Assembly: GCA_900768515.1 (NCBI GenBank)
Contig: CAAGDG010000152.1
Span: 1-15,908, forward strand
Direction of reading: 5' to 3'
Origin: Lentisphaeria bacterium
Lineage (GTDB): Bacteria > Verrucomicrobiota > Lentisphaeria > Victivallales > Victivallaceae
Length of the DNA stretch: 15,908 nt
Below, piece after piece: positions 1-7,663 of this stretch. The position numbers were made by a program, and so were the translations under genes. A model generated the notes under the pieces. It searched no databases and had not been told where the DNA came from. It saw only the letters and a list, made by a program, of their open reading frames with translations. Position 1 is the stretch's first letter; the number at the start of each line of letters is the position of its first letter.

Positions 1-1
1 A

Positions 2-913
2 TTCGGGAAACAGTGCATTCACCCCGAGGAACGGAGGATGACGGTGGAGTCGCGTTTCGATCTCGCCTCGGTCGGAAAGGTGTTCACCGCCGGCTGCTGC
101 GCCCTGCTCGCGGCGGAGGGAAAGCTCGATCCCGACGCCCCCTTCGTCCGCTACCTGCCGGAGTACCGGGACCGGAACTGCGACATCACGGTCCGGGACC
201 TGGCGATGCATGTCGGCGGGTTCGACAACAGCAAGCCCTACGAATCCCCCGACGCCGCCGTTTTCCGCCGGGAGCTCTTCAGCAAGCTGCCGGTTCGCCC
301 GCGCCTTGCAGCGTTCGAATACGCCTGCTCCAACTACATCCTGCTCGGAATGATCGCCGAGCGGATCTCGGGAACCGGGCTGGAAACCCTCGCCACGGAA
401 CGGATCTGGAAACCGCTGGGAATGAAACACACCCGATGGAGCGCACCCGGCGCCGGTCCCGACGAGGTCGAGCACTGGTTTCCGAACCGGCCCGCCGGAG
501 AGCACAACGACACCACCTGCCACTACTCGCCGGCACCGCTCGGCAACGGAAGCTGCTTTTCGACGGCGGACGACATGATGCGGTTTGCGCTGGACCTTCT
601 GGAACAGAAGCGTTTTCCTTCGGTATATTATGAACTTGCAACCAGCTGCGGCTTCGATAAAAACGGCGACCGGCGTTCATTCGGCTGGGACATGCGCGCC
701 ATCCACCGGCCGCGGACGCTCTCCGAGCGGACCATCTACCATACCGGATGGACGGGGCAGACGATCTGCGTCGATCCCGGAACCGGATTTGCCGGGGTCG
801 TCCTGACCTCCCGGACCGGGGACCACGAAGAAGCGATCGCCGGACGGGTCCGGATTCTGGAAGCACTCAGTGCCGGCCTCAACGGAAACACTTCGCCGAA
901 AAGGAAAGGATGA
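2..913 (+). CDS. Serine hydrolase, class C beta-lactamase family (5' end outside window)
   Basis: Penicillin-binding-protein / beta-lactamase fold hydrolase; the substrate is unknown (an esterase or peptidase acting on small amides or cell-wall peptides is typical). The frame is open to the left edge, and the ATG at 38 lies only ten codons before the nucleophile motif, far too close for a complete protein. I therefore treat 38 as internal and the gene as truncated by the window. Counting from base 2, the SxxK motif is Ser-Val-Gly-Lys at residues 23-26. The second motif is Tyr-Ala-Cys near 107, where YxN is the textbook form; the family also uses variants here. The third motif is His-Thr-Gly at about 247-249, followed by a strand ending in a Leu-Thr-Ser-Arg segment usual for the family. 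No membrane segment is visible in the part present. Ten bases separate its stop from the next start, so it is probably co-transcribed with the two oxidoreductase genes. Confidence 0.85.
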   Translation, partial: FGKQCIHPEERRMTVESRFDLASVGKVFTAGCCALLAAEGKLDPDAPFVRYLPEYRDRNCDITVRDLAMHVGGFDNSKPYESPDAAVFRRELFSKLPVRPRLAAFEYACSNYILLGMIAERISGTGLETLATERIWKPLGMKHTRWSAPGAGPDEVEHWFPNRPAGEHNDTTCHYSPAPLGNGSCFSTADDMMRFALDLLEQKRFPSVYYELATSCGFDKNGDRRSFGWDMRAIHRPRTLSERTIYHTGWTGQTICVDPGTGFAGVVLTSRTGDHEEAIAGRVRILEALSAGLNGNTSPKRKG

Positions 914-923
914 GAAAAACTCC

Positions 924-2021
924 ATGAAAAAAAGAATCCGAATTGCCCAGATCGGCGTCCGCCATGAACACGCCGACGGGAAGATGATGACCCTGCGGAC
1001 CATGCCCGACGAATTCGAAATCGTCGGAGTCTGCGCCGAATCCTCCGCCGACCGCGAAACTTTCGGACGCCGCTCCTGTTACGACGGTCTGCGCTGGATG
1101 TCGCGCGAAGAGATTCTGGCCACCCCGGATCTGGACGCCGTCGCGGTCGAAACCGAGATGACCGAACTGGTCCCGACCGCCATGCTCTGCGCGGAGCGCG
1201 GCCTTCACATGCACATGGACAAGCCCGGCGGAGAGAATCTTGAGGATTTCGGAAACCTTCTCGCCCTCTGCGAAAAGAAAAAAGTCATCCTTCAGATGGC
1301 CTACATGTTCCGCGGAAATCCCGCGATTCAGTTCTGCATCGAAGCTGCGCGGAAAGGATGGTTCGGGCAGATCTTTGAAGTTTATACGTCCATGAGCCGC
1401 GCCCGGGATTCCGACCAGTTCCGAAAATGGCTCTCCGGCTACCGGGGCGGCGGAATTTTTGATTTCGGATCTCATCTGGTCGATATCATTGTCTCCATGC
1501 TCGGCGCGCCGGAAAGAGTCGTCTCCTTCCAGCAGCAGCTTGACGGCGACGGACTCAACGACAACGGCCACGCCGTCCTGCTCTATCCGAAAACCATTGC
1601 AACCATTCAGACCGCCCTTCAGCAGGCGGACAGTCAGCAGTCCCGCCGTCTCTTCGTCAGCGGGACGAACGCCACCTTTGAACTGCGTCCGCTCGAACAG
1701 GAGTACATCTCCTATCCGAAGTTCAACGACCGCCCGCTCAAGGTCCGTTTCTTCCTCCGGGAGGGGAACGACGCCTTCGCCGCCGGAAATCACGAACTCG
1801 AATTCGGCCCCATGCGCGACCGGTACATCGATCAGCTGGAGGAGTTTGCCGCCTGCGTCCGCGGAGAAAAGATCAACCCGTATTCCTTTGAACACGAATA
1901 CCTGGTCCAGAAGACGGTTCTCGCCGTCTCCGGATACACCAAGTGGGAAAATCATTCCGCGGCGGCGGGAAGTTCAGAGACGGAAACGGTGTTTCCGCAA
2001 AAGTCGAAATGCAAAATATAA
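924..2021 (+). CDS. Gfo/Idh/MocA family NAD(P)-dependent oxidoreductase
   Basis: A 365-residue protein of the glucose-fructose / inositol dehydrogenase family, normally a cytoplasmic sugar or polyol dehydrogenase. The N-terminal Rossmann fold begins IRIAQIGVRHEHADGK; the usual GxGxxG is replaced by Gly-Val-Arg-His-Glu-His-Ala, a variant loop. The family EKP signature appears as Asp-Lys-Pro with Lys100. The catalytic-domain motif is FDFGSHLVD with His184 and Asp187. The frame also opens at ATG 870, but that start would overlap the upstream gene. ATG 924 begins directly at the Rossmann strand, has a purine-rich AAGGA/GAG stretch upstream, and sits ten bases after the previous stop. The three-gene arrangement suggests catabolism or modification of a carbohydrate-like compound. 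The atypical nucleotide-binding loop makes cofactor preference uncertain; the substrate cannot be read from sequence. Confidence 0.88.
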   Translation: MKKRIRIAQIGVRHEHADGKMMTLRTMPDEFEIVGVCAESSADRETFGRRSCYDGLRWMSREEILATPDLDAVAVETEMTELVPTAMLCAERGLHMHMDKPGGENLEDFGNLLALCEKKKVILQMAYMFRGNPAIQFCIEAARKGWFGQIFEVYTSMSRARDSDQFRKWLSGYRGGGIFDFGSHLVDIIVSMLGAPERVVSFQQQLDGDGLNDNGHAVLLYPKTIATIQTALQQADSQQSRRLFVSGTNATFELRPLEQEYISYPKFNDRPLKVRFFLREGNDAFAAGNHELEFGPMRDRYIDQLEEFAACVRGEKINPYSFEHEYLVQKTVLAVSGYTKWENHSAAAGSSETETVFPQKSKCKI

Positions 2022-2037
2022 TTGGAGAAAAAACACC

Positions 2038-2997
2038 ATGCACGCAATGATTCTCGATGACAACCGCAATTTTGTCTGGGCGGAAGTGCCGGACCCCGTC
2101 CGGAAAGAGGGAGAAGTTCTGATCAAGGTCCATGCGGCGGCGGTCAACCGCGCCGACCTGATGCAGAAGGACGGCTGTTACGCCTCCCCTCCCGACTGGC
2201 CGCAGTGGTGCGGACTCGAGGTCTCCGGAGAGGTCCTGGAAGCGCCCGCCGGCGCCGGGGTCAAACCGGGCGACCGGGTCTGCGCCCTGCTGGGCGGCGG
2301 CGGATATTCGGAACTCGTGACCGCTCCCGCCGGAATGGTCATTCCGATTCCGGAGGGTCTTTCCATGGTGGAAGCCGCGTCGCTCCCGGAGGTCTGGTCG
2401 ACGGTCTATCTGAACCTTCAGCTCGAAGCCGGCGGGATGAAGCCGGGCGACGTCTTCTACATGCAGGCGGGCGCCAGCGGCGTCGGACTGGCGGCGATCC
2501 AGTACGCCAAACTGCTTGGAGCGGAGGTTATCACCACAATCGACTCTCCCGCAAAAGCGGAATTTGTCCGGAAACTCGGCGCCGACCATGTGCTCGACTA
2601 CCGCACCGAAGACGTTCTGCCGGTGATCGAGGCCCATCCGCCGACCGTCGCGCTGGACTGCATCGGCGGAAAAAAGATGGGCGAATGTTTCCGTCACATG
2701 GTCTTCGGCGGACGCTGGATCATGATCGCCACCATGGCCGGCGCCGAAACTTCGATCAATCTCGAAACCGTCTGGCGCAAACGCATCCGGCTGATCGGCA
2801 GTACGCTGCGAAGCCGCACGCCGGAAGAGAAGGCGCGGATCCTGCAGGCGCTGCAACGGGAGTTGTGGCCGCTCTTCTCCGCACGCAAACTCATCACCAA
2901 CATTCACGCGGTTTTCCCGATCCGCGAGGTGGAGAAGGCACACGACGTTCTGCGGCGGGCGGAGAACATCGGCAAGGTCGTACTGATTTTCGAGTGA
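2038..2997 (+). CDS. NAD(P)H-dependent quinone oxidoreductase, PIG3-like (zinc-free MDR)
   Basis: A 319-residue medium-chain dehydrogenase/reductase. It starts MHAMILDDNRNFVWAEVP, has the GroES-like domain with the A-A-V-N-R-A-D-L segment typical of quinone oxidoreductases (residues about 34-42), then a Rossmann domain with nucleotide motif AGASGVGLAAIQ near residues 144-155. The catalytic and structural zinc ligands of alcohol dehydrogenases are not seen, and the length fits PIG3/QOR proteins (about 325). The start ATG at 2038 is preceded by GGAG at 2024-2027 with ten bases spacing. A much longer reading frame runs in from 1459, but it overlaps the Gfo/Idh gene out of frame and its upstream part is an arginine/serine-rich shadow. 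Only 16 bases separate it from the preceding stop, so it is the last gene of this operon. It likely reduces a quinone or enone substrate; a role in the same pathway as its neighbours is inferred. Confidence 0.9.
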   Translation: MHAMILDDNRNFVWAEVPDPVRKEGEVLIKVHAAAVNRADLMQKDGCYASPPDWPQWCGLEVSGEVLEAPAGAGVKPGDRVCALLGGGGYSELVTAPAGMVIPIPEGLSMVEAASLPEVWSTVYLNLQLEAGGMKPGDVFYMQAGASGVGLAAIQYAKLLGAEVITTIDSPAKAEFVRKLGADHVLDYRTEDVLPVIEAHPPTVALDCIGGKKMGECFRHMVFGGRWIMIATMAGAETSINLETVWRKRIRLIGSTLRSRTPEEKARILQALQRELWPLFSARKLITNIHAVFPIREVEKAHDVLRRAENIGKVVLIFE

Positions 2998-3016
2998 GCG
3001 CGAATAGGGAGCCGGC

Positions 3017-3039
3017 CGGCCACCGTCAGCGGTCGGCCG
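3017..3039. terminator. GC-rich hairpin between convergent genes
   Basis: CGGCCACCG pairs with CGGT(C)GGCCG around a TCAG loop: nine base pairs with one bulged C at 3034. It sits between the converging stop codons of the quinone oxidoreductase (2997) and the AraC regulator (3043). Neither strand has a T-run after the stem, so termination is plausible from position but not proven by structure. Confidence 0.35.
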
Positions 3040-3042
3040 CTC

Positions 3043-3864
3043 TCAAAGCCCCATGCCGGAACGGCGCTGGAATTTTCCCGGCGAAATTCCGGCTTCCCTC
3101 CGAAAAAAACGGGAAAAGACAAATTCGCTGCTGAATTCCAGTTCGGCCGCAACCTCGCGAACCGTGGCACGCGGCTGATGCAGGAGCTCCGTTGCCCGGC
3201 CCAGCAGCCGTCGGGCGAGAAACCGGCCGGGCGCGATCCCGGTGTCGCGGGTGAAACGGCGGCTGAATCCGCTTCGCGACATGTGCATCCGACGGGCAAG
3301 ATCCTCCACGCCGGTCTGCGCGGTGCAGTGCCGGGCAAGGTAGCTGAGCAGTTCCGTGTAGGGGGCGAAGCGGGCGGCTGCGGAACAACTTTTCCAGCCA
3401 TCTTGTTCGAAAAGGTCACACGCCACTTCGTAGACGGTCCGGCGCAACCTCAGCGCAAGGGCGAGACGCTGTTCGGAGGCGAATCCGGCATCGAGCCGGC
3501 CGGCCAGTTCCGGCCGGGCTTCGTGGAACAATCTGCCGGAGTCCGCGAAGAGGTCGATTCCGGAGGCGAACTCCAGGTGAAAATGGATGGAGACAAACCG
3601 CACCTGTTCATCCATCCGCACCGTGGCCGGGTGAAAAATCGGAATCAGAATCATTGTTCCGGGCGTGAGCGCAAGGCGTTCCCGGGCGTCGGCGATGTAG
3701 TTGCTTTCTCCATTCGGGTTTTCCAGAAAGAACAACAACCGGTTGGTGGCGTAACAGGTCGGCCGTGGGTCGAACAGCGGCCAGACTCCCCGGGCAAAGT
3801 GGTCGAGCCGCAATTCGATCCGGTTGCTCAAAAAATAGATTTCCGATCGATTGTGAAGATTCAT
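3043..3864 (-). CDS. AraC-family transcriptional regulator
   Basis: A 273-residue cytoplasmic DNA-binding protein. The N-terminal half (about residues 1-120) is a cupin-like effector-sensing region containing the LTPGTMILIPIFHPATV strand pattern. The C-terminal ~95 residues carry two helix-turn-helix motifs: V-E-D-L-A-R-R-M-H-M-S-R-S-G-F-S-R-R-F, then V-R-E-V-A-A-E-L-E-F followed by F-S-R-F-F-R-R-E-A-G-I-S-P-G-K-F, the standard AraC/XylS signature end. The start at 3864 is chosen because CGGAG lies six to seven bases upstream (GGAG at 3874-3871) and a TTGCAT-N17-TATATT promoter is just behind it. The frame extends far upstream, but that part is a shadow of the glycyl-radical gene. It is divergent from that gene, 132 bases apart, so it most likely activates it in response to the substrate. 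Self-control is possible because of the inverted repeat on its -35. Confidence 0.92.
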   Translation of the reverse strand: MNLHNRSEIYFLSNRIELRLDHFARGVWPLFDPRPTCYATNRLLFFLENPNGESNYIADARERLALTPGTMILIPIFHPATVRMDEQVRFVSIHFHLEFASGIDLFADSGRLFHEARPELAGRLDAGFASEQRLALALRLRRTVYEVACDLFEQDGWKSCSAAARFAPYTELLSYLARHCTAQTGVEDLARRMHMSRSGFSRRFTRDTGIAPGRFLARRLLGRATELLHQPRATVREVAAELEFSSEFVFSRFFRREAGISPGKFQRRSGMGL

Positions 3865-3888
3865 GGTCAGCTCCGGTTTCCAGAAGAA

Positions 3889-3917
3889 AATATATCCCGG
3901 ATTGCAACAAAATGCAA
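3889..3917 (-). promoter_or_regulatory. Sigma-70 type promoter of the AraC regulator
   Basis: Read on the minus strand, TTGCAT (3917-3912), a 17-base spacer, and TATATT (3894-3889) lie 25 bases before the start codon at 3864. Spacing is ideal and the -10 is near consensus. Confidence 0.6.
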
Positions 3918-3918
3918 T
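3901..3918. promoter_or_regulatory. Inverted repeat ATTGCA-N6-TGCAAT, possible operator
   Basis: ATTGCA (3901-3906), ACAAAA, TGCAAT (3913-3918) form a perfect six-base inverted repeat over the -35 and spacer of the regulator promoter, in the divergent region between regulator and glycyl-radical gene. Binding by the AraC protein or another factor is inferred from position only. Confidence 0.35.
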
Positions 3919-3938
3919 ACTAAAGATCGATTCTGCCA

Positions 3939-3966
3939 TTCCGATTTTTCCGACACAAGCTATATT
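3939..3966 (+). promoter_or_regulatory. Weak promoter of the glycyl-radical enzyme operon
   Basis: A good -10 hexamer TATATT lies at 3961-3966, 30 bases before ATG 3997, but at 16-17 bases upstream only a poor -35 (TTCCGA, 3939-3944) is found. A strong -10 with a weak -35 suits an activator-dependent promoter and fits control by the divergent AraC protein. GGAGG at 3984-3988 is the ribosome binding site. Confidence 0.4.
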
Positions 3967-3996
3967 GTGAAAAAGAATCAATTGGAGGAACACATC

Positions 3997-6204
3997 ATGG
4001 ATTCCGGTTTCGAACAAGACCTGCCCTATTTGCAGGCGAAATTCCGCTCGCCCCGGCTCGATCCGTCCACCGGCCTGGAAAACGGTGAAATCAAGCAGGG
4101 GGTGATGGCTCTGGCCGCAGAACTGGAGGGGGAACCTCATCCGGTCGTCAAAGCGCGCGCTTTCGAATATGTGACCCGCCACACCCGGATCGACGTCAGT
4201 CCCCACGACTGGTATGTCGGCTTCGGCTGCTTCGACCGCAACGACCGGCCGCTCTCGCCGCTGATCAATCAATGGAACCGGGAGGTGGACGATCTCGAAC
4301 TTCGGCAGATCGAACGTCTCCGCCTTCAAAACCGGGTCGGCACTTCGGTCATGTGGAAGGACTTTGACCACTCGGTGCCGGACTGGGACGCGGTGTTCGC
4401 CCTCGGATTTCCCGGACTGCGCCGCCGGGCACGGGAGTATCGCCGACGCCACGAACTGCGCGGCACCATGACGCCCCGGGTCCGCGCCTATTTCGACGGG
4501 ATCGACATCACTTACGGCGCGATTCTGGAGATGCTCGGCCGATTCCGGAACTACGCAATCGAACACGCCAGGGGAAATGAGCGGATGCTCAAGGTCGCCG
4601 ACTGCATGAAAGCGCTGTCGGAACGCGAACCGCGCAGCTGCTTCGAGGTGTTTTCGATCATCTATTTGTTTTTCATGTTCAGCGAACACATTGACCGTTT
4701 CCAGGTCCGGTCGCTCGGAAATCTCGACCGGACGCTGCTCCCCTATTTCCGGCGCGACCTCGAGGAGAAACGCTGCACGGAGGAGGAATTCCGCGAATTT
4801 CTCCGCTACTTTCTCATGCAGTACGCCTCGATCGACAACTACTGGGGACACCCGTTCTACCTCGGCGGCACCGCGGCGGACGGGTCGAGCGAAGTCAACG
4901 AACTTTCGCGCATCATCCTGGACGAATACGACAAACTCGACATCCACACCCCGAAGATCCAGATCAAGGTGGCGCCGAACACCCCGCGCGATTTTCTCAA
5001 TCAAGCCCTCGACATGGTCCGGCGCGGCCACAGCAGCATCGTCTTCGTTTCGGAAGCGGCGATCGCCCGGGTGATGACCGCCACCGGGTACACCTCGGAA
5101 GAGGCGCGAACATGCGACATCACCGGCTGTTACGAATTCTCGGCGCGCGGCCGCTCCAATCAGACGGTCGCCGGCTACGTGAACTGTCTCAAGTCAATCG
5201 AACTGGCGTTGCACAACGGCGTCGATCCGGCGACCGGCATCCTCTGCGGAAGCGCGACCGGGGAACCGGAGGCGTTTCCGACCTATGAATCGTTTGAAAC
5301 CGCCTGCCTCGCACAGCTGGGAGCATCCATCGACACGGTGATCTCGTGCAGCAGAGAATTCGAACGCTACCTGAGCCGGATCAATCCGGCGCAGGTCTAC
5401 TCCGGAACCATTGAGTTCAGCCTCGAAGCCGGCCGGGACGCTTTTCAGGATGGAGTTCCCTTCTCCACGACCGCCGTGCTGACTGCCGGAATCGCCACCC
5501 TGTCTGACGCTCTGATGGCGGTAAAACATTTCGTCTACGACCGGAAGGAGCTTTCACTCCGGGAGTTTCGCGAGATCCTCGATGCGAACTGGGAAGGTCA
5601 CGAAAAACTCCGGCTCCGCGCCCTGCGCCTGCCGGAAAAGTTCGGCAACGGTCTCAAAGAACCCGACCGCTGCATGGAACGGATCTCCCGGTTCATCGGC
5701 GACCGGATCAACTTCCGCCCCAACGCGCGCGGCGGCGTCTATATCGCATCGAGCCATCCCGCCCGCACCTTCATCACCCTCGGGGAGAAGACCGGCGCGA
5801 CGCCGGACGGACGCAAGGCCGGCGAGGAAATGTCGAAAAACATCTCCCCCACCATGGGAATGGATGTCAACGGTGTGACCGCACTGCTCAATTCGGTCGG
5901 CAGGATCGATTCGCTTCACTTTCCCGGAGATTATGTGCTCGACTTGCTGCTTCACCCGGCGGCGGTGGCCGGTCCCGAGGGGCTGGACGCGATGCGCACG
6001 CTGCTCGAAGTCTATATGAAACGGAATGGAATCGGATTGCAGTTCAACATCTTCGACGCGGAAACCCTCGTCGAGGCGCAGCAGCATCCGGAGCGTTACC
6101 GCGGACTTCAGATCCGCGTCTGCGGCTGGAATGTGCTTTTCAACAACCTCTCCCGCAAAGAACAGGACGCCTATATCAGACGCGCCCGCAACATCGGCGC
6201 ATAA
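3997..6204 (+). CDS. Glycyl-radical enzyme of dehydratase/eliminase type, substrate unknown
   Basis: A 735-residue oxygen-sensitive enzyme of the pyruvate formate-lyase (PFL) superfamily. The active-site loop reads T-C-D-I-T-G-C-Y-E with thiyl cysteine Cys378 and Glu380. True PFL has two adjacent cysteines, while Gly-Cys-x-Glu marks the eliminase and decarboxylase branches (glycerol or propanediol dehydratase, choline lyase, hydroxyproline dehydratase, hydroxyphenylacetate decarboxylase). The radical loop near the C-terminus is I-R-V-C-G-W with Gly710, 25 residues from the end; most members have Arg-Val-x-Gly-Tyr, so Cys709 and Trp711 are unusual. A long PFL domain fills residues 1 to about 600. 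The protein is somewhat shorter than typical dehydratases (about 780-850). ATG 3997 is chosen for GGAGG at 3984-3988; the upstream frame is a shadow of the AraC gene. The activase follows after 15 bases. Databases may label it formate acetyltransferase, which the active site argues against. Confidence 0.9.
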   Translation: MDSGFEQDLPYLQAKFRSPRLDPSTGLENGEIKQGVMALAAELEGEPHPVVKARAFEYVTRHTRIDVSPHDWYVGFGCFDRNDRPLSPLINQWNREVDDLELRQIERLRLQNRVGTSVMWKDFDHSVPDWDAVFALGFPGLRRRAREYRRRHELRGTMTPRVRAYFDGIDITYGAILEMLGRFRNYAIEHARGNERMLKVADCMKALSEREPRSCFEVFSIIYLFFMFSEHIDRFQVRSLGNLDRTLLPYFRRDLEEKRCTEEEFREFLRYFLMQYASIDNYWGHPFYLGGTAADGSSEVNELSRIILDEYDKLDIHTPKIQIKVAPNTPRDFLNQALDMVRRGHSSIVFVSEAAIARVMTATGYTSEEARTCDITGCYEFSARGRSNQTVAGYVNCLKSIELALHNGVDPATGILCGSATGEPEAFPTYESFETACLAQLGASIDTVISCSREFERYLSRINPAQVYSGTIEFSLEAGRDAFQDGVPFSTTAVLTAGIATLSDALMAVKHFVYDRKELSLREFREILDANWEGHEKLRLRALRLPEKFGNGLKEPDRCMERISRFIGDRINFRPNARGGVYIASSHPARTFITLGEKTGATPDGRKAGEEMSKNISPTMGMDVNGVTALLNSVGRIDSLHFPGDYVLDLLLHPAAVAGPEGLDAMRTLLEVYMKRNGIGLQFNIFDAETLVEAQQHPERYRGLQIRVCGWNVLFNNLSRKEQDAYIRRARNIGA

Positions 6205-6219
6205 ATTTCGGAGCTGATC

Positions 6220-7134
6220 ATGCCAGAAGCTGTCATCTGCAATTTGAAACGGTTCGCGGTTCACGACGGGCCGGGCATCCGGACCACTTTGTTTCTGAAG
6301 GGATGTCCGCTCCACTGCCTCTGGTGCCACAATCCGGAGAGCATCCATCCGGAACCCGAACTCGCGTTCCATGCGCATAAATGCACCGGCTGCGGCGACT
6401 GCGCAGCCGTCTGTTCCCACCATCGGATCAGCTCCGACGGCCGCCATGTTTTCGACCGCGCCGCCTGTTCCGCCTGCGGAAAGTGTGCCGAAGTCTGTCT
6501 GCAGGGGGCGCTGTTCCTCTACGGGCAGCGCCGCACCGCATCGGATCTCGCGACGGAAATTCTGGAGGACCGGGAGTTCTTTCAGACCTCCGGCGGCGGC
6601 GTGACCGTTTCCGGTGGAGAACCCCTGCTGCAGGCCGACTTCTGCGCCGAACTCTTCCTGCTCCTGAAACAGGAGAACGTCCACACCGCGGTCGATACCT
6701 GCTGTTGCGTCCCCTGGCACGCCTTCGAAACCGTGCTGCCGCTGACCGATCTTTTTCTCTGCGACTTCAAACATGCCGACAGCGGAAAACACCGCGAACT
6801 GACCGGCTGCGGCAACGAAATGATCCGGGATAATCTGCTGCGGCTCGCCGCCCTTGGCAAACCGATGGAAGTGCGCATTCCGCTGGTGCCGGGGGCCAAC
6901 GACGACGACGAAAATCTGGAACGTTCCGGAGAATTTCTCTCCGGCATCACCTCGCTAACCTGCGTCCGACTGCTGCCGTACCACGCATTCGCCCGCTCAA
7001 AGTATCTTGCGCTGGGACGCTCCGACACCATGCCGCAAGTGGACCCGCCCTCCCCGGAACGGATGCACCGCGCGGCGGAGATCCTCGCCTCGCACCGGCT
7101 CAAGGTCGCAGGCGTCGACTCCCGAACGAATTAA
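6220..7134 (+). CDS. Glycyl-radical enzyme activating enzyme (radical SAM, PflA-like)
   Basis: A 304-residue radical S-adenosylmethionine protein that abstracts hydrogen from the glycine of the upstream enzyme (Gly710). The N-terminus carries F-A-V-H-D-G-P-G-I-R-T-T, the standard activase signature. The radical SAM motif C-x3-C-x2-C is Cys29, Cys33, Cys36. An inserted ferredoxin-like region holds two further four-cysteine sets, Cys55/58/61/65 and Cys83/86/89/93, each able to bind a 4Fe-4S cluster. PFL activase itself lacks this insert; dehydratase and decarboxylase activases have it, supporting the non-PFL reading of the partner. The SAM-binding GGE motif follows as S-G-G-E-P. GGAG at 6210-6213, six bases before ATG 6220, and a 15-base gap after the enzyme gene show co-translation in one operon. 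Its TAA overlaps the stop of the convergent Rrf2 gene. Confidence 0.95.
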   Translation: MPEAVICNLKRFAVHDGPGIRTTLFLKGCPLHCLWCHNPESIHPEPELAFHAHKCTGCGDCAAVCSHHRISSDGRHVFDRAACSACGKCAEVCLQGALFLYGQRRTASDLATEILEDREFFQTSGGGVTVSGGEPLLQADFCAELFLLLKQENVHTAVDTCCCVPWHAFETVLPLTDLFLCDFKHADSGKHRELTGCGNEMIRDNLLRLAALGKPMEVRIPLVPGANDDDENLERSGEFLSGITSLTCVRLLPYHAFARSKYLALGRSDTMPQVDPPSPERMHRAAEILASHRLKVAGVDSRTN

Positions 7135-7565
7135 AGGCAATACTCCGCCATCTCCTCATTCTCGCGCTGACGGTCGATCACATCCTGAAGCGTCACCGCC
7201 GCCAAGGCGGAGCGGATCTGATTGTTCATATCGCACCAGATGGAACGGACCGCGCATCCCCGCTGCCGGTCACAACTTTCTGTCGTTACACAGTCGATGA
7301 TGCTGACCGGGCCTTCCATGACCTCGATGACGTCGAGCACCGTCAGATTCTTCGGATACCGGGCGATCCGGTAGCCGCCGCGGGACCCGCGGACCGATTT
7401 GACCATCCCGGCCCGCCGCAGGTCAATAATCAGACGGCTGATATATTTTTCCGAAATCCGCTGAGATCCGGCAATGTCGCGAATCATGCGCGGTGAACCG
7501 TTGTCATGCAGCGCAAGATCCAGCAAAATGCGCAGCCCGTAACGCCCCCTGGTCGAAATCTTCAT
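7131..7565 (-). CDS. Rrf2-family regulator with Fe-S type cysteines
   Basis: A 144-residue DNA-binding protein starting MKISTRGRYGLRILLDLAL, the classic Rrf2 opening, with a winged helix whose recognition part contains K-Y-I-S-R-L and the wing R-G-S-R-G-G-Y. Cys92, Cys98 and Cys104 match the cluster-ligating cysteines of E. coli IscR in number and spacing; an extra Cys111 is present, and position 107, the IscR histidine ligand, is Arg. It probably senses Fe-S status, redox or nitric oxide through a cluster. Two upstream in-frame starts exist; ATG 7565 is preferred because GGGAGGAA lies eight bases before it. No isc or suf genes are in the window, so the targets are unknown; itself and the divergent membrane protein gene are the nearest candidates. 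It converges on the activase gene with overlapping stop codons. Confidence 0.93.
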   Translation of the reverse strand: MKISTRGRYGLRILLDLALHDNGSPRMIRDIAGSQRISEKYISRLIIDLRRAGMVKSVRGSRGGYRIARYPKNLTVLDVIEVMEGPVSIIDCVTTESCDRQRGCAVRSIWCDMNNQIRSALAAVTLQDVIDRQRENEEMAEYCL

Positions 7566-7605
7566 CCCCATTTCCTCCCTGAATCCCAATCCCGATCGCA
7601 GGTAG

Positions 7606-7635
7606 TTAATATGCCCTGTTCTCCGGGAATTTCAA
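7606..7635 (-). promoter_or_regulatory. Promoter of the Rrf2 gene
   Basis: Minus strand TTGAAA (7635-7630), 18-base spacer, TATTAA (7611-7606), followed 41 bases later by the start codon at 7565. The -35 sits in the loop of the CCGGGA/TCCCGG inverted repeat, so a protein bound there would block it. Confidence 0.45.
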
Positions 7636-7663
7636 ATCCCGGAAACAGTAAAAATTACTGTTT
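7622..7663. promoter_or_regulatory. Two abutting inverted repeats upstream of the Rrf2 gene
   Basis: First repeat: TCCGGGA (7622-7628) with TCCCGGA (7637-7643). Second: AAACAGTAA (7643-7651), AAA, TTACTGTTT (7655-7663), a perfect nine-base inverted repeat followed by Ts to 7665. The second resembles a terminator in the plus direction, but no plus-strand gene ends here, so an operator for Rrf2 autoregulation is the better reading. Both lie in the divergent region between 7565 and 7845. Confidence 0.45.

Noticed and set aside
3178..3996. N-terminal extension of the glycyl-radical enzyme frame
   Set aside because: It overlaps the AraC gene antisense, and the real start at 3997 has GGAGG and begins the family sequence.
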